Shown here: positions 44,132-53,400 of the stretch, one piece after another
How the letters are laid out: each line of letters opens with the position of its first letter
Position numbering within the stretch: the stretch's first letter is position 1
Assembly (NCBI GenBank): GCA_041741095.1
Contig: JBGSKQ010000072.1
Coordinates: 99,584-163,583, forward strand
DNA: 64,000 bases
From: UBA6168 sp041741095
GTDB lineage: Bacteria; Bacteroidota; Bacteroidia; Chitinophagales; Saprospiraceae
Direction: 5' to 3'
Translations under genes and position numbers: made by a program
Notes under the pieces: generated by a model
The model's input: only the letters and a program-made list of their open reading frames with translations
Told to the model about the DNA's origin: nothing
Databases searched by the model: none

Positions 44132-47100
44132 ATGATGAAGTCCATCAACCGCATTACGACTTCGCTGTTTTTGACAGCTTTTTCCTTTCTTTTTGCATTT
44201 TCACAAACCATTGATATTGGACGGAGCCTCGAAAAGCCTGCCCCGGCTGTGGCTCCAAACCTGCCCCCCACCCATTTCAATCAAGTAAACCAGCCACAGT
44301 GCGCCTTCGATGCTGCCAATCAGGCCTTGTACCATGACGATCCGCATTTAAAACAGGAAATCCAGCAATATGTGAAAAATGCAGTGCCGGTTTTGGCAGC
44401 GGGCAACCAAACGGAAATGGTGGAAGAACTGCTTAGTATTTCAGTGGTGGTACACATCATCCATAGTGGCGAACCTATTGGGCAGGGGCAGAACCTGACG
44501 GATGATCAGGTTTATGCCCAAATTGCCATTTTAAATCAAGATTTTGCAGGTATCAACAGTGAATATTTTCAAACTCCAACCCCGTGGGCCAGCGTGAACG
44601 GAGTGCCAAACATTGAGTTTTGCCTGGCATCTGTTGACCCTTCCGACAACCCGACCAACGGCATCACCCGCCACAACCTGCAAGTGACGGGCACTTCCTA
44701 TAACAACAGCAATATCAACTCCTCCATTAAGCCTCAAACAGATTGGAACTCCACAAAATACATGAACGTGTGGGTACTTCCAATACCAGGAACAAGCGCA
44801 TCCGGTGGGGTAGTGGGCGTTGCCAATTACCCGACTCCGAGCCAGATTGGGCAGGAACGGGACGGCATTGTCATTGATTATCGGTGGTTTGGCGCACCGG
44901 GCTTTGCGAATTCAGGCTACCGCCCCTTGACCCATGAAACTGGTCATTTTTTGGGCCTTCCGCACACATTCGACGATTTTTCCTGCGCTGCCGACGACGG
45001 CATTTCTGACACACCCAATATAGACGATGCAACTGCCAACTACGTTGACCTTGACTGCACGGATGGCTACCCGGATGGGCCTCTGTCTTGTGGAAATGAA
45101 GCGATGTACGTGAACTATATGGACTATGTGGACGAAAATTGTTACACCTCATTTACCCAAGGCCAAGTGAACGTGATGCGGGCCGTTTTAAACGGCACCT
45201 CCCAAGGCTATGGTTATGGAAGCCGCTTATCGTTGTTACAGAATGCACCCCAATTGTGCGTCTTGCCCAACAACGACGCAGGAATTGCCCGCATCGTTTC
45301 GCCCGATCAAGTCACCTGCACAGCGGGCCCCGTTTTACCAGTGATCACCTTGCGCAACTTTGGCCAGGCCGATTTAACCAGTGTTTCCATAAAATATAAA
45401 GCGGGAAATGGCACTTTGATGACCCATAATTGGCAAGGTTCGCTTTTTCCAGGTGAAAATGCGGATGTCACGTTGCCTGCAATTGCCCTACCGGATGGCT
45501 TACATGATTTGATTGTTTTCACCAGCAATCCCAATGGAATGGCCGATGGGAGGGCATACAACGATACACTGATCAGGGAACAAATCAACTATTTGGCGGG
45601 GGAACCCAACCTGATCGAAAGTTTTGAGGACGACGCTGCCTTACCATCCAATGAAGGGCTTTACGCATTGGATGTTAGCGGCGATGGGTATAAATGGCAA
45701 TTAAACAGTCAAGTCTCTGGTTACGGGCTGGGCAGCAAGTCAGTTGTTTTCAACAATTTTCAAAACGGCCCGGAGGGTACGCTCGATGGTCTCGTCACCC
45801 GCCACTATAATTTGACCAATATTGACGATGCAATCCTTGTTTTTGATGTGGCCTATGCTCAAAAGAGCCTTGCAGAAAGCGACTCGTTGATCATTTTGGT
45901 TCAAATTGGTTGCTCACAGCTTTACGATTTGCCGATATATTGGAAAGGAGGCGCAAGCCTGGCAACAGCCCCGAATACTTCCAGCCAATTTACCCCTTCG
46001 CCCACCCAATGGCGAACGGAAGCTTTAGACCTTAGTGTTTTTGCGGGCGAGTCAGATATTTCATTTGCTTTCATCAACCTGTCTGGCGGGGGTAACCGCC
46101 TATTCCTCGACAATATCCGTTTTGGCAGATCCTGTAGCGCTATAACCACAGAATTTGCCATCCAAGCCAATGGCTGCAGCCCAAACGGTTTCTGCACTGG
46201 CTCAGCACAGGTTTTTGTTGAAAACGATCACGGTGGCTTGCATTACCAATGGTCAGGGCAGTCACCGTCTTACAATGAGGATCACATCGAAGGGCTTTGC
46301 ACTGGTGCTTTTACCCTTACCATTACAGATGCGTTTGGTTGCCAACTGATAGCCACCGAGGAAATTCCACAATCAGAAGGCCCATCCTTGATCATTTCAT
46401 CTACGCCAGAAGCCACCTACAACGGCCTAAATGGGACGGCAACAGTGACTGTGGGCGGTGGAAGCGGGCCTTACGACTATTTTTGGAGCAATGGAACCCA
46501 GGAAATGAATTCCAATAATACGGTTTCAACTATCTCCAACCTGCCGCCCGGTACCTACTCCGTGACGGTGGAGGATGCCAACCAATGCACTTCCAACAGC
46601 CAGGTAGCAGTAACCTCAATCTGCACCGGATTTTCAGTTTCAACCCAAACTACCAATGCCACATGCAATGGCGCCTCGAACGGCAGCATCACGGCCATGA
46701 TGGCCAACGGTACTTCGCCTTACAGTTTTATTTGGAACAATGGCAATACAAGTGCTATGAATAGCGGCCTGCCCGCCGGTCCATATTCGGTCACAGTGAC
46801 CGATGCCAACGGCTGCCCAACAACGCAAAACGCCACAATTTCACAGCCGACACCCTTGCTGCCCAACGCTGTAGCCACCAACGAAACAATGGCAAATGCC
46901 AATGATGGCAGCGTATCGGTTATGCCCAGCGGCAGCAACCCACCTTATCAGGTGATGTGGAACACCGGCAGCAATTCATTTAGCATAACTGGCTTGGCAC
47001 CAGGCGATTATACAGCGACTGTTACCGATAATGCAGGTTGTACGGCCAGTGCTTCGGTCACTGTCCAATCTGTCGGTTGCAGTTCTTTTCAAGCCGATAT

Positions 47101-48727
47101 TTCGAGCAGCAATGTTTCCTGCAATGGCGCAAATGATGGGGTGGCAACGGTCAACATTGCTGGGGCACAGGAACCAGTTTCTATTTTTTGGAACAACTTT
47201 TTTATTTCCCCAACCATCACCAATCTCGCTCCGGGTGATTATTCGGTAAGTGTGACGGACGCATTGGGCTGCAATACCACTGTTTCGACAATCATTACCG
47301 AGCCAGCGGTTTTGCAATTAAACACAACTGCCAGTGATGAAACCAGTGTTTCTGCCAACGACGGAACGGCGCAAGCCTCTGCTTCTGGCGGCACAATGCC
47401 CTACACCTATTTGTGGAGCAATGGAATGGTAAGTGCTTCTATTTCCAATCTCCCGCCAGGCAATTATTCTGTAACAATTACCGATGCCAACAATTGCACA
47501 AAAACAGCCGCTGCGACGGTAGCCGCATTTAACTGTAGTTTGCAAATAAATTTGACAAGCCAAGATGCCTCTTGCCCAAATACGGCAAACGGCTCAGCCC
47601 AAGTCACCAATGTGCCGGGCGGCAGCGGACCTTTTGAATATTTATGGTCAAATGGAGGAACAAGTGCAACTGCCCCAAACCTATTGCCTGGAAATTATGG
47701 GGTAACTGTTACCGATGCCAATGGCTGCACCATCACCAGTTTATTTGAAATTTTGGGCGAGGATGCCATAGCCCCGAATGCCGTTGTAGTTGAAAATTTT
47801 ACATTGGAGTTGGATGAAAATGGTCTGGCTACCTTGACTGCCGATATGGTGGACAACGGCAGTGCCGACAATTGCAGTTTGGTCAGTTTGACCCTTTCCC
47901 AAGAGAGTTTTGAATGTTCTGATATTGGCGAACATACGGTAACACTCACTGTTGAAGATGCCAACGGAAACGCAAATTCTGCTGCCTTGACTTTAATGGT
48001 GGTGGACGAAACGGCACCTCAAATCCAATGTCCAGCGGATGTTTTTAGCAACTCCTGCAACGGAGTTTCTTATGAATTGCCATCAACATCAGATAACTGC
48101 CTTGTGGCTGATCTTGACTTGGTACAAGGCTTGCCCAGTGGGGAAGTGTTTCCTTTGGGCGAAACAATGGTGGAATGGCAAGCTTCCGATGCCAGTGGAA
48201 ATCAGTCGAGCTGTATTTTCTCTGTATTTGTTGAAACAGATATTAGCATTGCGAATATTGAAATCACAGATGCCATCATTGGCCAATCTAATGGCGCAAT
48301 TACTGCTTCCGTCGTTGGCGGCAACCAACCTTATGTGTTTCAATGGTTTCAAAATGGCAACCCGCTCCCAAATTTTGACCCGCAACATGTGGCAGAAGGA
48401 CTTTATGATTTGATCGTGATGGATGCTACAGGCTGTACTGATTCAGTATCGGATATCGAAGTCAATGGAATCAACGCCAGCCAAGAAAAATCTGGCCAGG
48501 AAGAAATCGCCATTTATCCAAACCCAAGCACTGGCTTGGTCTTCATTGAGTTTAAAAATGGAAGGCAGGATTTTGAGGTGGAGCTTTGCGATGTTTCCGG
48601 TAAAATTTTGTCAGTCGGCAAAATAAACCCTGGCACACTGGATATAAGCACTTTGGCATCTGGCATTTATTGGTTAAAAATAGTGGCCAAGGAGCAGCTC
48701 ATTTGGAAAAAAATTGCCAAAATATAA
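44132..48727 (+). CDS. Secreted M43 (pappalysin/cytophagalysin) metalloprotease with SprB repeats and T9SS sorting domain
   Basis: 1531 residues. A signal peptide (about 1-26) and a prodomain-like segment precede the M43 catalytic domain (about 100-360), with HETGHFLGLPH (His268, Glu269, His272, His278). Next are a CARDB-like domain (about 375-480), a jelly-roll/MAM-like module (about 490-665) and about seven SprB-like repeats (669-1205), each ending near SVTVTDANGC. An HYR-type pair (to about 1365), one more SprB-like repeat and a type A T9SS domain (IYPNPSTG...LASGIYWLKI, about 1460-1531) complete it. It should be exported and surface-attached or released, digesting proteins outside the cell. 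A hairpin follows the stop. Confidence 0.93.
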   Translation: MMKSINRITTSLFLTAFSFLFAFSQTIDIGRSLEKPAPAVAPNLPPTHFNQVNQPQCAFDAANQALYHDDPHLKQEIQQYVKNAVPVLAAGNQTEMVEELLSISVVVHIIHSGEPIGQGQNLTDDQVYAQIAILNQDFAGINSEYFQTPTPWASVNGVPNIEFCLASVDPSDNPTNGITRHNLQVTGTSYNNSNINSSIKPQTDWNSTKYMNVWVLPIPGTSASGGVVGVANYPTPSQIGQERDGIVIDYRWFGAPGFANSGYRPLTHETGHFLGLPHTFDDFSCAADDGISDTPNIDDATANYVDLDCTDGYPDGPLSCGNEAMYVNYMDYVDENCYTSFTQGQVNVMRAVLNGTSQGYGYGSRLSLLQNAPQLCVLPNNDAGIARIVSPDQVTCTAGPVLPVITLRNFGQADLTSVSIKYKAGNGTLMTHNWQGSLFPGENADVTLPAIALPDGLHDLIVFTSNPNGMADGRAYNDTLIREQINYLAGEPNLIESFEDDAALPSNEGLYALDVSGDGYKWQLNSQVSGYGLGSKSVVFNNFQNGPEGTLDGLVTRHYNLTNIDDAILVFDVAYAQKSLAESDSLIILVQIGCSQLYDLPIYWKGGASLATAPNTSSQFTPSPTQWRTEALDLSVFAGESDISFAFINLSGGGNRLFLDNIRFGRSCSAITTEFAIQANGCSPNGFCTGSAQVFVENDHGGLHYQWSGQSPSYNEDHIEGLCTGAFTLTITDAFGCQLIATEEIPQSEGPSLIISSTPEATYNGLNGTATVTVGGGSGPYDYFWSNGTQEMNSNNTVSTISNLPPGTYSVTVEDANQCTSNSQVAVTSICTGFSVSTQTTNATCNGASNGSITAMMANGTSPYSFIWNNGNTSAMNSGLPAGPYSVTVTDANGCPTTQNATISQPTPLLPNAVATNETMANANDGSVSVMPSGSNPPYQVMWNTGSNSFSITGLAPGDYTATVTDNAGCTASASVTVQSVGCSSFQADISSSNVSCNGANDGVATVNIAGAQEPVSIFWNNFFISPTITNLAPGDYSVSVTDALGCNTTVSTIITEPAVLQLNTTASDETSVSANDGTAQASASGGTMPYTYLWSNGMVSASISNLPPGNYSVTITDANNCTKTAAATVAAFNCSLQINLTSQDASCPNTANGSAQVTNVPGGSGPFEYLWSNGGTSATAPNLLPGNYGVTVTDANGCTITSLFEILGEDAIAPNAVVVENFTLELDENGLATLTADMVDNGSADNCSLVSLTLSQESFECSDIGEHTVTLTVEDANGNANSAALTLMVVDETAPQIQCPADVFSNSCNGVSYELPSTSDNCLVADLDLVQGLPSGEVFPLGETMVEWQASDASGNQSSCIFSVFVETDISIANIEITDAIIGQSNGAITASVVGGNQPYVFQWFQNGNPLPNFDPQHVAEGLYDLIVMDATGCTDSVSDIEVNGINASQEKSGQEEIAIYPNPSTGLVFIEFKNGRQDFEVELCDVSGKILSVGKINPGTLDISTLASGIYWLKIVAKEQLIWKKIAKI

Positions 48728-48735
48728 GCTTTTGA

Positions 48736-48795
48736 GCCTTGTGTCCCTGGAAAATTTTGCAGACAGCGAAAATTTAACTTCCAGGGACACAAGGC
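48736..48795. terminator. 15-bp perfect inverted repeat after the M43 protease gene
   Basis: GCCTTGTGTCCCTGG (48736-48750) and CCAGGGACACAAGGC (48781-48795) are exact complements. The loop holds a second short A/T complement. It lies 8 bp after the stop but has no T-tract, so it may be a factor-dependent or mRNA-protecting structure. Confidence 0.6.
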
Positions 48796-48868
48796 ATTTC
48801 TTCAACCTATTCCCACCAAAACGCTTCAAAACATTTTCCCATCTTAGCGCTCTAAACCTTTCTTCATT

Positions 48869-49342
48869 TTGAAAATAGAACTTTGGTTCATCGGCAAAAC
48901 TGCCTTTTCGTATTTGGATGAAGGCATGTCATTGTATGAAAAACGACTGTCTCATTACCTGCCATTCCAAAGCGTCGTTTTGCCCGATGTAAAAAATGAC
49001 AAAAACTTTAGTACCGAGCAATTGAAGCAAAAAGAAGGCGAGGCCGTTTTATCCCGGCTCAAAAGCGATGATTTGTTAGTTTTGCTCGATGAGCGGGGCA
49101 AGCAATTTACATCGGTAGAATTTTCCAATTTTCTCGACCAAAAATTGCAGCACGGCCAAAAGCGGTTGGTGTTCCTCGTCGGCGGTGCATGGGGTTTTTC
49201 CGCCGAAATCTACCAGCGGGCCAACGAGCAATTGTCCCTTTCAAAAATGACCTTTTCCCACCAAATGGTGCGCCTGTTTTTTTTGGAACAACTCTACCGG
49301 GCCATGACCATTTTGCGGGGAGAACCGTATCATAACCAATGA
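48869..49342 (+). CDS. rlmH: 23S rRNA (pseudouridine1915-N3)-methyltransferase RlmH
   Basis: 157 residues, the standard length of this SPOUT (knotted) SAM methyltransferase that modifies helix 69 of 23S rRNA. LLVLLDERGKQFTSVEFS, VFLVGGAWGFS and the end FFLEQLYRAMTILRGEPYHNQ are clear family marks. The start must be the TTG at 48869, since the family begins MKIxLxxIGKT. Its end overlaps an upstream frame of the rhomboid gene, and the two are likely cotranscribed. Confidence 0.95.
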   Translation: MKIELWFIGKTAFSYLDEGMSLYEKRLSHYLPFQSVVLPDVKNDKNFSTEQLKQKEGEAVLSRLKSDDLLVLLDERGKQFTSVEFSNFLDQKLQHGQKRLVFLVGGAWGFSAEIYQRANEQLSLSKMTFSHQMVRLFFLEQLYRAMTILRGEPYHNQ

Positions 49343-49389
49343 TGAACGCTTGCCTGCCTTTGGCAGACAAGCATCCATATTCAAATAAC

Positions 49390-50010
49390 ATGACCATCAC
49401 TCTTATCCTCATTATCGTCACTGCCATCATTTCCTGGCAAGCTTTCAGCAACCGGGAGATGTTCTACAAGCTCATGCATCATCCTTATCAGGAGATGCGT
49501 GAAAAGCAATATTACCGCTGGTTGACCTCCATTTTCCTGCACGGCAGCACGATGCACCTGTTCATCAACATGTTTGTGTTGTACCAGTTTGGGACCATTG
49601 TTGAGCAGTATTTTTTGGGCTTGTTCGGTGAAATGATGGGGAGGCTGAATTTTCTTTTGCTGTACCTGCTATCTGGGGTTTTTGCGGATATCCCAACTTT
49701 CTACAAGCACAAAAACAATCAAATGTTTTCCAGTGTGGGTGCGTCGGGAGCGGTATCGGGAATTTTGTTTGCCTATGTCATTTTCGATCCATGGGCGATG
49801 TTGCTCTTATTTTTCGTCATACCCGTACCGGCCATTATTGCTGCGGTGCTGTACCTTGTTTATTCCACTTATGCCAGCCGAAAAGGCGGGGACAACATTG
49901 ATCATGATGCGCACTTTTACGGGGCAGTATTTGGTTTCTTGTTCACCATTGCCTTAAAGCCTGAACTTTTTTCCCGCTTCATTGCCACTGTTACCGAAAT
50001 ACCGTTTTAA
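49390..50010 (+). CDS. Rhomboid-family intramembrane serine protease
   Basis: 206 residues with about six hydrophobic segments. The catalytic pair is Ser119 in GASGAVSG and His175 in DHDAHFYGAVFG; HGSTMHLFINM (51-61) is the helix-2 motif. It cleaves membrane proteins within or near the bilayer. ATG 49390 sits at the first helix; the longer frame (49339) begins with unrelated residues. The ydcF-like gene starts 6 bp later. Confidence 0.92.
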   Translation: MTITLILIIVTAIISWQAFSNREMFYKLMHHPYQEMREKQYYRWLTSIFLHGSTMHLFINMFVLYQFGTIVEQYFLGLFGEMMGRLNFLLLYLLSGVFADIPTFYKHKNNQMFSSVGASGAVSGILFAYVIFDPWAMLLLFFVIPVPAIIAAVLYLVYSTYASRKGGDNIDHDAHFYGAVFGFLFTIALKPELFSRFIATVTEIPF

Positions 50011-50016
50011 AGCCAC

Positions 50017-50787
50017 ATGTTCTTCATTTTATCAAAAGTCCTCTATTTTATCATCCAACCTTTAAACTGGGTTTTGGGGCTGATGCTCTATTCGCTGTTG
50101 GCGAAAAATACAAAACGGAAAAAATGGGCGCTGGTAGCCGCCATCATCATGGGCTTTTTCTTTACTAACCGCCTCATTTACAACCAGTTCATCAAATTGT
50201 GGGAATTGAAAACCATCACTGCCGACCAGATCGCCGAGCCTTATGAAATTGGAATTTTATTGGGCGGCTACTCCAACGGCCAAATCCGCCCACGGCACGA
50301 CCGGCAAAATTTCAGCCACCGGGCGGCCCGTTTTCTCAATGCTTTTGAGCTTTATAAAACTGGTAAAGTGAAAAAACTGCTCCTCACGGGTGGTTCCGGG
50401 GATTTGTTGCAAGATCAGACAAGCGAGGCACTTGACATGCAGGCTTTCCTGACCCGGCTTGGAGTGCCGCCGGAGGCTGTCATCATAGAACCCGACTCCC
50501 GAAATACCTATGAAAATGCCATTTTCACCAAAAAAATATTGGACGAAAAATACCCGGGCGCTACTTGCTTGCTGATAACTTCGGCCTTTCACATGCGCCG
50601 TTCGGTGGGTTGTTTTGAAAAAGCAGGTGTAAATTTCACTCCTTACAGCGTTGATTTTATCACTGAAAAAGACCGATGGGCACCTGAAAATACACTTATT
50701 CCAGACCGCAATGGATTCTATTTCTGGGAGGTTTTGGTCAAAGAATGTGTGGGCTATCTGGCATATTGGGCGAAGGGCTATTTGTGA
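50017..50787 (+). CDS. YdcF/ElyC-family DUF218 membrane protein
   Basis: 256 residues. Two N-terminal hydrophobic segments (about 5-25 and 35-54) precede a DUF218 domain (about 80-235) with ILLGGYSNG, LLTGGSGD, EPDSRNTYENA and LITSAFHMRRS, the usual marks. Relatives such as SanA and ElyC affect envelope polysaccharide pathways, but the biochemical activity is not settled. Part of the rlmH-rhomboid-ydcF-nth-cutC run. Confidence 0.88.
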   Translation: MFFILSKVLYFIIQPLNWVLGLMLYSLLAKNTKRKKWALVAAIIMGFFFTNRLIYNQFIKLWELKTITADQIAEPYEIGILLGGYSNGQIRPRHDRQNFSHRAARFLNAFELYKTGKVKKLLLTGGSGDLLQDQTSEALDMQAFLTRLGVPPEAVIIEPDSRNTYENAIFTKKILDEKYPGATCLLITSAFHMRRSVGCFEKAGVNFTPYSVDFITEKDRWAPENTLIPDRNGFYFWEVLVKECVGYLAYWAKGYL

Positions 50788-50837
50788 TCGGCACTCGGTA
50801 TTTTCGCCTTTAATCTTTTTACTTTTTACTTCTAAAA

Positions 50838-51506
50838 ATGGCTAAACCAATCAAATGGTACTCACCTGCCCTTCGGAAAAAAGCTGCTGAAATTTCCCAA
50901 ATTTTAGAAGAGCTTTATCCTGAAACGCCCATCCCGCTCGAACATGGCGATGTATATACCTTGCTCATTGCTGTCCTGCTTTCTGCACAATGCACCGATG
51001 TCCGGGTCAATCAAGTGACACCACATTTGTTCGCATTGGCTGATAATCCGTTCACTATGAAGGAGTTGGAGGTGAAAACAATAGAAAACATTATCCGACC
51101 TTGTGGCTTGTCACCGAGGAAATCGCAGGCCATTTCCGGGTTGTCTAAAATTTTGGTGGAAAAATATGGTGGCCAGGTACCACAGGATTGGGAGGCATTG
51201 GAATCACTGCCAGGTGTTGGCCATAAAACTGCATCCGTTGTCATGTCGCAAGGATTTGGCGTCCCCGCTTTTCCAGTGGACACCCACATTCATCGCCTCG
51301 CTTGGCGTTGGGGATTGAGTGATGGGAAAAATGTAGAGAATACAGAGCGGGATTTGAAGGCACTTTATCCAGAGGAATCCTGGAACAAGCTGCATCTGCA
51401 AATCATATATTTTGGCAGGGAATATTGTCCTGCAAGGAACCACGATCCATTGAAATGCCCGATTTGCAGCAAATACGGTAGGAAAGAACTGTTTACAAAA
51501 GCTTGA
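50838..51506 (+). CDS. nth: Endonuclease III (DNA glycosylase/AP lyase), degenerate Fe-S loop
   Basis: 222 residues. The helix-hairpin-helix LPGVGHKTA supplies catalytic Lys130, and Asp148 is in PVDTHIHRLAWR. The enzyme removes oxidised pyrimidines and nicks the abasic site. The C-terminal [4Fe-4S] loop normally reads C-x6-C-x2-C-x5-C. Here it is C197-x9-C207-x2-C210 with no fourth Cys, so cluster binding is doubtful. Loss of this cluster is known in some Bacteroidota. cutC begins 6 bp downstream. Confidence 0.93.
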   Translation: MAKPIKWYSPALRKKAAEISQILEELYPETPIPLEHGDVYTLLIAVLLSAQCTDVRVNQVTPHLFALADNPFTMKELEVKTIENIIRPCGLSPRKSQAISGLSKILVEKYGGQVPQDWEALESLPGVGHKTASVVMSQGFGVPAFPVDTHIHRLAWRWGLSDGKNVENTERDLKALYPEESWNKLHLQIIYFGREYCPARNHDPLKCPICSKYGRKELFTKA

Positions 51507-51512
51507 TAATCA

Positions 51513-52136
51513 ATGCAAAAACCAATTCTGGAAGCATGTGTGGAAACGCTGGAGCAGGCTATTTTGGCAGAGCAATGCGGGGCTGACCGAATCGAGTTGT
51601 GCGCCAATCTGGAAACTGGTGGATTGACCCCATCCGAAGAAACAATTAATGCTGCGAAACAACAGCTCAAGGTTCCCATTATGGTCATCATCCGCCCCAG
51701 GACTGGCAATTTTGTGTATGATTCCTTAGAAACAGCAGCAATGGAAAAGGCGATACTTTTTTGCAAAAGCATAGGTATTGCTGGGGTCGTTTTGGGTTGC
51801 TTGACCAAAGATAGGGAGGTGGACGTGGAAAAGACTGAACGCTTGGTTGCATTGGCTTCACCCATGCAAGTGACTTTTCACAAGGCCATTGATGAAGCCA
51901 AAGATCCTATTCAAGCGCTAAGTCAAATAATGGAAATTCCAGGGATTTCGAGGGTTTTGACATCTGGCGGAGCAGCGACGGCAGAAGAGGGATTACCTGT
52001 TTTGAAAAAAATGCTTGAATTGGCTGGTGACAAAATCACCGTGCTGGTTGCGGGCAAAGTGACTAAAGAAAACCTTGAATTTTTACATGAAAGCATTGGT
52101 GCTAAAGAATACCACGGTCGGCGGATTGTGTTCTGA
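51513..52136 (+). CDS. cutC: CutC-family protein
   Basis: 207 residues, slightly short for the family. It has the family TIM-barrel start EACVETLEQAILAEQCGADRIELC, then GLTPS and VMIRPR-like (VIIRPRTGNFVY), TFHKAIDEAKDP and RVLTSGGAATAEEG. CutC was named for copper homeostasis in E. coli, but a direct copper role has been questioned, so the activity is uncertain. Last gene of a five-gene plus-strand run; the permease gene is convergent 7 bp away. Confidence 0.92.
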   Translation: MQKPILEACVETLEQAILAEQCGADRIELCANLETGGLTPSEETINAAKQQLKVPIMVIIRPRTGNFVYDSLETAAMEKAILFCKSIGIAGVVLGCLTKDREVDVEKTERLVALASPMQVTFHKAIDEAKDPIQALSQIMEIPGISRVLTSGGAATAEEGLPVLKKMLELAGDKITVLVAGKVTKENLEFLHESIGAKEYHGRRIVF

Positions 52137-52143
52137 AAATTCA

Positions 52144-53325
52144 CTAAAGCATTTTGGAAATGCTCCTTCGGGTGGAGGCGATATGAACAAAAAGCAGCAA
52201 TGCAGACAAGGACAAAGCCAATAAGATTACCGTGAAATTTAATCCAGCACTTAAGTTAAATCCTTGATTTTCAAAATATTGCACCAAAAAAATCCGCAAG
52301 CCATAAACCATCAAAAATACTAAACCCAACGTGCAGAGAAACAGGACTGAAAACTTTAGATCCAACAGATTGGAGATGCTTTTTGACTTGTAACCGATTT
52401 GCAGCAATAGGCCAATTTCTTTGGTTGCCCGTGCAATAAGGACTTGAAAATTGAGGCTGAAAACCAGAATGGCCAACAGCAAAATCATGCCTCCAAAACT
52501 TGCCATCACGATCAAGACGATTTTGAATAAAACCCCGAATTGCCCGCCAATCAGCTTGCCCGCACTCACTTCGTACCCATTTTCTTTGAGATATGACTGA
52601 AATTCTTGGGACATGGGATTGTCAACTTGTAGGATCAGCTTAGACACATCCGGCCTGCCATTGGCAAATTTTTCATTGGCCCATGCCATAAATTCCTGCG
52701 GTATCAGGATAGAATTGAAGCGTTCACTAAATCCGACCACCTTACCCTTGAAGGTGGCGCTTTGGCCTTTGCCGGAAATTTTAACATCCAAACTAAAACG
52801 CTCGATGGTGGAAGGGGTCAGTTGGGGCAGCCCCCGGCCTGGGGCAAAGCCAAAATTGTAGAGGGCCAAGTATTCTTTGGACATCAAAATTGGCAGTTCC
52901 TGTTGGCCTTCAGACCAACGGAAAGCAGGTTCATCTACATCCAAAAATGCTGGCGGCACGGATTCAAAAAACATCTCGGTATAAAATCCGAGCATATCGC
53001 TGTATGCCCCTGCCTCAAATTGGTTCGCTTCAAATGTTCCAACTTTTTGGATAAACGGCCTCCCCTCAATGTCTTTTATTTCTTCTGGCGCAAATACCGA
53101 TTTGGCCCCTAATGTGTTGAAAATATTGACTTTCTTGTTGATTTGGACAAACTGGCTATTGGCATCAGCTCCTCCACGCAGCAATTGTTGAATGTCAAAA
53201 TAAAACTGAACTGCGCACATCAACAAGGTAAGGCCCAGGAACACGCCAATCATTGCCCCTGCCAACTGCCACTTGTTGGCATTTTTCCAAAGGATTTTGT
53301 TCAGTATGTTTTTAGGTGCAGCCAA
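52144..53325 (-). CDS. FtsX-like ABC transporter permease
   Basis: 393 residues. One N-terminal membrane helix (about 20-42), a large extracytoplasmic domain (about 45-265) and three C-terminal helices (about 270-295, 320-345, 360-385) give the MacB/LolC/FtsX topology. No ATPase gene is adjacent. The start appears to be TTG 53325, since no ATG lies in frame before the helix. The tonB terminator ends 21 bp upstream, leaving little room for its own promoter. The substrate is unknown. Confidence 0.82.
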   Translation of the reverse strand: MAAPKNILNKILWKNANKWQLAGAMIGVFLGLTLLMCAVQFYFDIQQLLRGGADANSQFVQINKKVNIFNTLGAKSVFAPEEIKDIEGRPFIQKVGTFEANQFEAGAYSDMLGFYTEMFFESVPPAFLDVDEPAFRWSEGQQELPILMSKEYLALYNFGFAPGRGLPQLTPSTIERFSLDVKISGKGQSATFKGKVVGFSERFNSILIPQEFMAWANEKFANGRPDVSKLILQVDNPMSQEFQSYLKENGYEVSAGKLIGGQFGVLFKIVLIVMASFGGMILLLAILVFSLNFQVLIARATKEIGLLLQIGYKSKSISNLLDLKFSVLFLCTLGLVFLMVYGLRIFLVQYFENQGFNLSAGLNFTVILLALSLSALLLFVHIASTRRSISKML

Positions 53326-53346
53326 ATTTGAAAAAAGCTGGATGAA

Positions 53347-53381
53347 AAAAGGGCGAACGGAAATGCTCCGTTCGCCCTTTT
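53347..53381 (-). terminator. Rho-independent terminator of gcvH-vanZ-tonB
   Basis: A perfect 15-bp stem (53347-53361 with 53367-53381) with a 5-nt loop. On the minus strand it runs into a T-tract. It lies 20 bp after the tonB-like stop. Confidence 0.9.
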
Positions 53382-53400
53382 GTTATGTATTGGATAGGTT

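Noticed and set aside
46400..47720. Repeat array as a mobile or CRISPR element
   Set aside because: The repeats are protein-level SprB-like modules in one open frame.
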